A stretch of 64,000 nucleotides of DNA from Trebouxia sp. TZW2008 (Eukaryota; Chlorophyta; Trebouxiophyceae; Trebouxiales; Trebouxiaceae). The notes beneath the pieces were generated by a model. It was given only the letters and a program-made list of their open reading frames with translations. It made no database searches and had not been told where the DNA came from. The stretch covers positions 1 through 64,000 of the forward strand of contig BDIU01000140.1 of the NCBI GenBank assembly GCA_002118135.1. Direction: 5' to 3'. Every line of letters starts with the position of its first letter. Positions within the stretch are counted from its first letter, which is position 1. A program made the translations under genes and the position numbers. Positions 60,701 to 64,000 of the stretch are shown here, one piece after another.

Positions 60701-62475
60701 CCAAACGCTGCAGTATGTCGTTCTGCATCCAAAGTCAAAAGCAACAATCTGCATTGCGCCAAAGGTGAGTGCAATGATCTGCGTTTTATTCAAAGGAAGT
60801 GACGCGCCGCAATACGCTGATCTTGCATCCAAAGTCAAAGGTTACAATTTGCACCACATCCAACGACGCAATCAGCAATCTGCACTGCGACTGAAGTCAA
60901 CAGCAACAATTTCCATGATGCACATAGAAAGCCAAACGATGCAAGATGTTGTTCTTGCACCTAAAGTCAAAGGCAACCATCTGCATTGCATTCAAAATAC
61001 AGGGCAACAATATGCATGGTTCTGAAAGGCAAGGGTGACTATCTGCATTGCAGTCAAAGTAAGCCAGATGCCGCAATAGGTTGTTCTTGCACCCAAAGTC
61101 AAAGGCAATCATTTGCATTGCATCCCTTGTCAGAGGCAAAATCAAAGCCAACAACTTGTGTTGCAGCTAAAGTCAAGGGAAGCATTTATGCATGCTCAGC
61201 TGTCACAATGAGCTACTCTACTTGTGCATGCTGAGGTGCAATGCAGCTGGCTCAGCAGTTATATGTGGTACGGAAAGTGTAACAGCAGGTGCAATACAGT
61301 CACTGACAACTGACACTGCGCTTTCAGCAGCAGGCCTCGGCAAATTGCATGGCAGGCCTTCAAAGTACAACGCAGCCAACAATGATCAGGAGTGCTTCTT
61401 CAAGACCAAGCAGCAGCGCCTGTTCACTGTCAGCCATGCAAGTACCAATGCAGGCCTTGTATTTGCAACACAGCTTGCGATGACTGGCACTGTTCTTTCA
61501 GCAACAAGCCTTGGCAGATTGCAATGCAGGCCTTTCAGAATTGTTCATGGCATAGTATCATAGCATGCTTGCACTCCAGTTGATGCAGCAATGATGCAAC
61601 CTGTTGAGTGAGGGGCAGCTCACATGGAGGGGCTCTGTGCCGTTTCTGCCCTTCACAGCAGCACTGAACTCCCATTCTTCAACAGTGGGATCTTTCCACT
61701 CATAAGGCTCATTGATAGAGATGTCACTGATAAGGTCTTTGCCCACAATGTTCCAACTCTTGGCCAAGTCAATGAGCTCATCATCAGATTTTGAGGTGTC
61801 TGATGTGATGACACCGTTCAGGTTGCCAGCTTCCCGCAGTCGCCTCGTGATGGCTCTGGTGTCAACATTAGCAATTCCTCTGACGTTCTGCTTCTTGAGA
61901 TACTCGTCCAGAGACATTTTGCTTCGGTAGTTGGACACTACGCTGGCAAGGTCCCTGATGACCACTCCATTCAGGTGCACCTGCTTGGATTCTGCATCCT
62001 CTGCATTAATATGGGCAGCATGACATCTTTCTGGTCCTGGCTTGCAGGGGCGTAACTTGTGTATTCATGCAGAGCTATATTGGAAATCCAAGGAATAAGC
62101 TGCAAGTGTAAGATACAGAGGCTACTTGCCAGTATTGATGCCGACATTGCCGATGTGCGGGTGGGTGAACACCACGAACTGTCCTCGATAGCTGGGATCT
62201 GTCATGATCTCCTCATATCCTGTGATCGACGTGTTGAAAACAACTTCTCCGATCTCGGTGTCTGTTGCGCCAAAGGCTCTGCCTCGCCATACTGAACCGT
62301 CTGCAAGTACCAATCGAGCATCTGCCTTTATCCACGGCGCGGGTGTGTCCGTCTTACTCTCGGCTCTGACTGTCGCGGATCTCTGCATGCGCACAGCCTT
62401 GACACGGCGTGTGGCATTGGACCTGGCGTGCAACTGTTTGCCCGAGACGGACCGAGACTGCGACTGCACGAACAT
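57702..62475 (-). CDS. CARA: Carbamoyl-phosphate synthase small (glutaminase) subunit, plastid
   Basis: Exons (complement) 62130-62475, 61624-62000, 60471-60617, 59257-59434, 57702-57988; 444 aa. The subunit hydrolyses glutamine and passes ammonia to the large subunit, supplying carbamoyl phosphate for arginine and pyrimidines. The N-terminal CPSase_sm_chain domain reads [13 protein letters not shown]...[11 protein letters not shown]. The class I glutaminase has the nucleophile C316 ([11 protein letters not shown]) and the catalytic pair H400/E402 ([12 protein letters not shown]). A Ser/Arg-rich leader fits a transit peptide. I chose the ATG at 62475; 62553 is an in-frame alternative. Intron 1 has a GC donor (CTG|GCAAGT). 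Introns 2, 3 and 4 contain tandem copies of the acceptor edges of the next exon. Confidence 0.95.
57989..58745 (-). repeat. Array of copies of carA exon 5 acceptor edge
   Basis: Four extra copies (about 58005-58170, 58200-58360, 58385-58540, 58560-58745), roughly 185 bp apart. Each has the GCAG acceptor, [25 protein letters not shown] codons and the CAGMV.PAKRAMA segment. The 58005-58170 copy remains open and close to the true exon; the others carry frameshifts or stops. Confidence 0.92.
59575..60060 (-). repeat. Array of copies of carA exon 4 acceptor edge
   Basis: Four decayed copies (about 59575-59645, 59695-59770, 59860-59910, 59980-60060) of the exon 4 start ([21 protein letters not shown]) with its TGCAG acceptor. 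The true exon starts at 59434. Confidence 0.9.
60640..61165 (-). repeat. Array of copies of carA exon 3 acceptor edge
   Basis: Five or six decayed copies of the ATGCAG acceptor and [17 protein letters not shown] codons between 60640 and 61165. The true exon starts at 60617. Confidence 0.88.
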
Positions 62476-62941
62476 GTAGACCGGAGCCTGGTGCGTATGT
62501 TCAAAAGCATGATGACAGGACTTGACGCCGGTGCCAAGTCTTGTGTGTAGCATTTCTCGCCTATGCAAATAGCGTCTGGCGCTGCACGCTGGTGCAGAAC
62601 CTGTTTGCGACCTTTTGCAGCACCAACTGCACGCAGCGCCGGCCGAATGATCCACGTGCGGGCTAACGGAACTTGCGTGCACAGTAAAGTTTACTAAGCA
62701 GGCAACTCCGTTTTGCATGCTGCGTGCTTTCGCCATGCTGCGACAGATGAGTTTCGAGTCGGAGCTTCCGACACCACGTCGCACTTGCGCCCCTGCGCAT
62801 TGGACGTATGCGTGGAAGACAGCGCATTGCTGACTCTGCCTCGTCAATGTCGGGACCTTATACCGGCAACACCGTTCACACCCGCTGATTTCAACTCGCA
62901 AGTCTCGTTGAGGCGGGCTTCGCAGCGTTGTCGGGGTCGTC
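62476..62941. promoter_or_regulatory. Divergent promoter region carA/SMC3
   Basis: 466 bp between divergent start codons. Part may be carA 5' leader (alternative start at 62553). No defined motif was identified. Confidence 0.45.
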
Positions 62942-64000
62942 ATGCATATCAAACAGGTGGGTCTGCCCGAGCGATTTGCCGCGCGACCTGTACAACCATG
63001 CAAGCTGCTTATGCTGGAATGTTGCTGTGCACAGGTGATCATAGAAGGCTTCAAAAGCTACAAAGACCAAACCATAGCCGAGCCCTTCAGCAACAAAGTC
63101 AACACAGTTGGTACGTGCTGCACGTGAAAGTCCTCACCGCAATGCTTAAGCTAAGCCACTTTGTATCGCAGTTGGTGCAAACGGTTCTGGCAAGTCCAAC
63201 TTCTTTCATGGTAAGATAGCTGTTGCCATGCATGCTCCTGGATGTGCTCTGTGGTCACATATCACCACTGCTACATATGCAACCGCTGTACCTACCCAAT
63301 GATGTGGTGCAGCTGTGAGGTTTGTTCTCAGCGACATCTTCAGCAGTTCAAGGGCTGAAGAAAGGCAGAAGCTGCTTCATGTGAGTCACGATAAGAATCA
63401 TAACCACACATTCCAGCACATGTGCTAGGCGTGTGTGGCTCAAATCCTGTCTTGCCAGGCAGGCTTCTTCGGATCGTCTTTGTAGGGACGTCTGATATTC
63501 AACCTCGTGTGATTGCAAACATAGTTCTGTGGGTACTGGAATACCCTTCAGCTAATTCCGTGCTTGCCTCCTCTGGCATGCTGCTGAAGACACTGTTGCA
63601 CAGAAACGCGATCTTGCGCTTTGGAAGGCCCCACTTGTTTACGCAAGACATAATCAAGCAGTGTCTGATACGACGCAACAGTCATGAACTTTGGCCACTG
63701 CCCTGCTTGCAGGAAGGAGCAGGGCATGCAGTCTTGTCAGCGTATGTGGAAATTATTTTTGACAACACAGACAACCGCTTCCCGGTAAGACTCTTGACAG
63801 AACACTGCTTTGCCTCCTTGTGCAAACAACAATTCAAGTACAGTAATCTCTCAATATGATGATTGCATTGGTTACCAAGAAAAGTGTCTGTACATCAAAT
63901 TGACCTACTCAGAAGTACCACTGCAGTCAGAGTGCAGTGCTTGGTTCCAAGTTGCATTGTCCTTACATCGAGAAAGTCCTTGTATCAAGTGTCCTTATAT
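62942..64000 (+). CDS. SMC3: SMC3 cohesin subunit, N-terminal part, 3' end outside window
   Basis: Exons in the window: 62942-62956, 63035-63110, 63172-63210, 63313-63380, 63713-63784 (the gene continues beyond the window). SMC3 pairs with SMC1 to form the cohesin ring that holds sister chromatids. The N terminus reads [18 protein letters not shown] and the Walker A motif GANGSGKS is at residues 32-39, the same position as in human SMC3. It continues [12 protein letters not shown] and [15 protein letters not shown]. All junction phases agree. The first exon is only 15 nt, a feature shared by SMC3 genes elsewhere (recalled). The gene is divergent from carA. Confidence 0.95.
63905..64000. repeat. 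Dispersed repeat, copy C
   Basis: In SMC3 intron 5 at the window edge. Contains AGTACCACTGCAGTCAGAG, TGCAGTGCTTGGTTCC and GTCCTTACAT/GTGTCCTTATA runs, shared with 30660-30745 and 38030-38165. Confidence 0.6.

Noticed and set aside
62122..63054. 310-aa N-terminal extension of carA
   Set aside because: It would overlap the SMC3 start on the other strand, and its extra sequence has no family counterpart. A start at 62475 (or 62553) is more likely.

Overview
This is nuclear DNA from an intron-rich eukaryote, most likely a chlorophyte green alga, perhaps a trebouxiophyte. The evidence is indirect. Genes have 2-11 short exons with GT-AG introns and a few GC-AG introns. HisB and the carbamoyl-phosphate synthase small subunit carry transit-peptide-like N termini. 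There is a plant-type EHD protein with an N-terminal EH domain, a plant-type ubiquitin-like/LRR protein, a hydroxyproline-rich wall-type protein, two TBL/PMR5-type acyltransferase-like proteins, and CCCTAAA-type motifs. No rRNA, tRNA, CRISPR array or bacterial-style operon was seen. Exon models were built by hand from splice motifs, reading phase and recalled family consensus; no alignment was run.

Layout: 1-6500 (-) Pro/Thr/Ala-rich secreted protein, 3' end outside the window; 7021-7602 (+) COX19; 9734-19854 (-) EHD dynamin-like ATPase; 20487-24616 a mobile-element candidate with ~190-bp terminal inverted repeats and an intron-containing HNH-nuclease-like gene; 24999-28966 (-) UBL-LRR protein; 29292-31352 (+) ZIP9-type zinc transporter; 32496-40581 (+) Ariadne RBR ubiquitin ligase; 41231-43121 (-) and 45246-46940 (+) two SGNH/TBL-like membrane proteins on either side of a 42-aa STMP1/DUF4535-like micropeptide (44550-44786, -); 47462-48094 (+) cytochrome b5; 48761-50302 (-) HisB; 51091-56422 (+) CCHC zinc-knuckle plus TFIIS-N-domain protein; 57702-62475 (-) carA; 62942 onward (+) SMC3, 3' end outside the window.

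The genes are mostly unrelated housekeeping functions. Pairs are often divergent (for example HRGP/COX19, UBL-LRR/ZIP9, HisB/TFIIS-N, carA/SMC3) with 0.3-0.8 kb between start codons.

Two features stand out. First, the introns of almost every larger gene contain tandem, partly decayed copies of the edge of a neighbouring exon together with its splice site, on either the donor or acceptor side, in units of about 45-190 bp. Usually one copy is intact; in the TFIIS-N and Ariadne genes several copies still look spliceable and would give different proteins. Second, the inverted-repeat element encodes an HNH-type protein and no transposase that I recognise.
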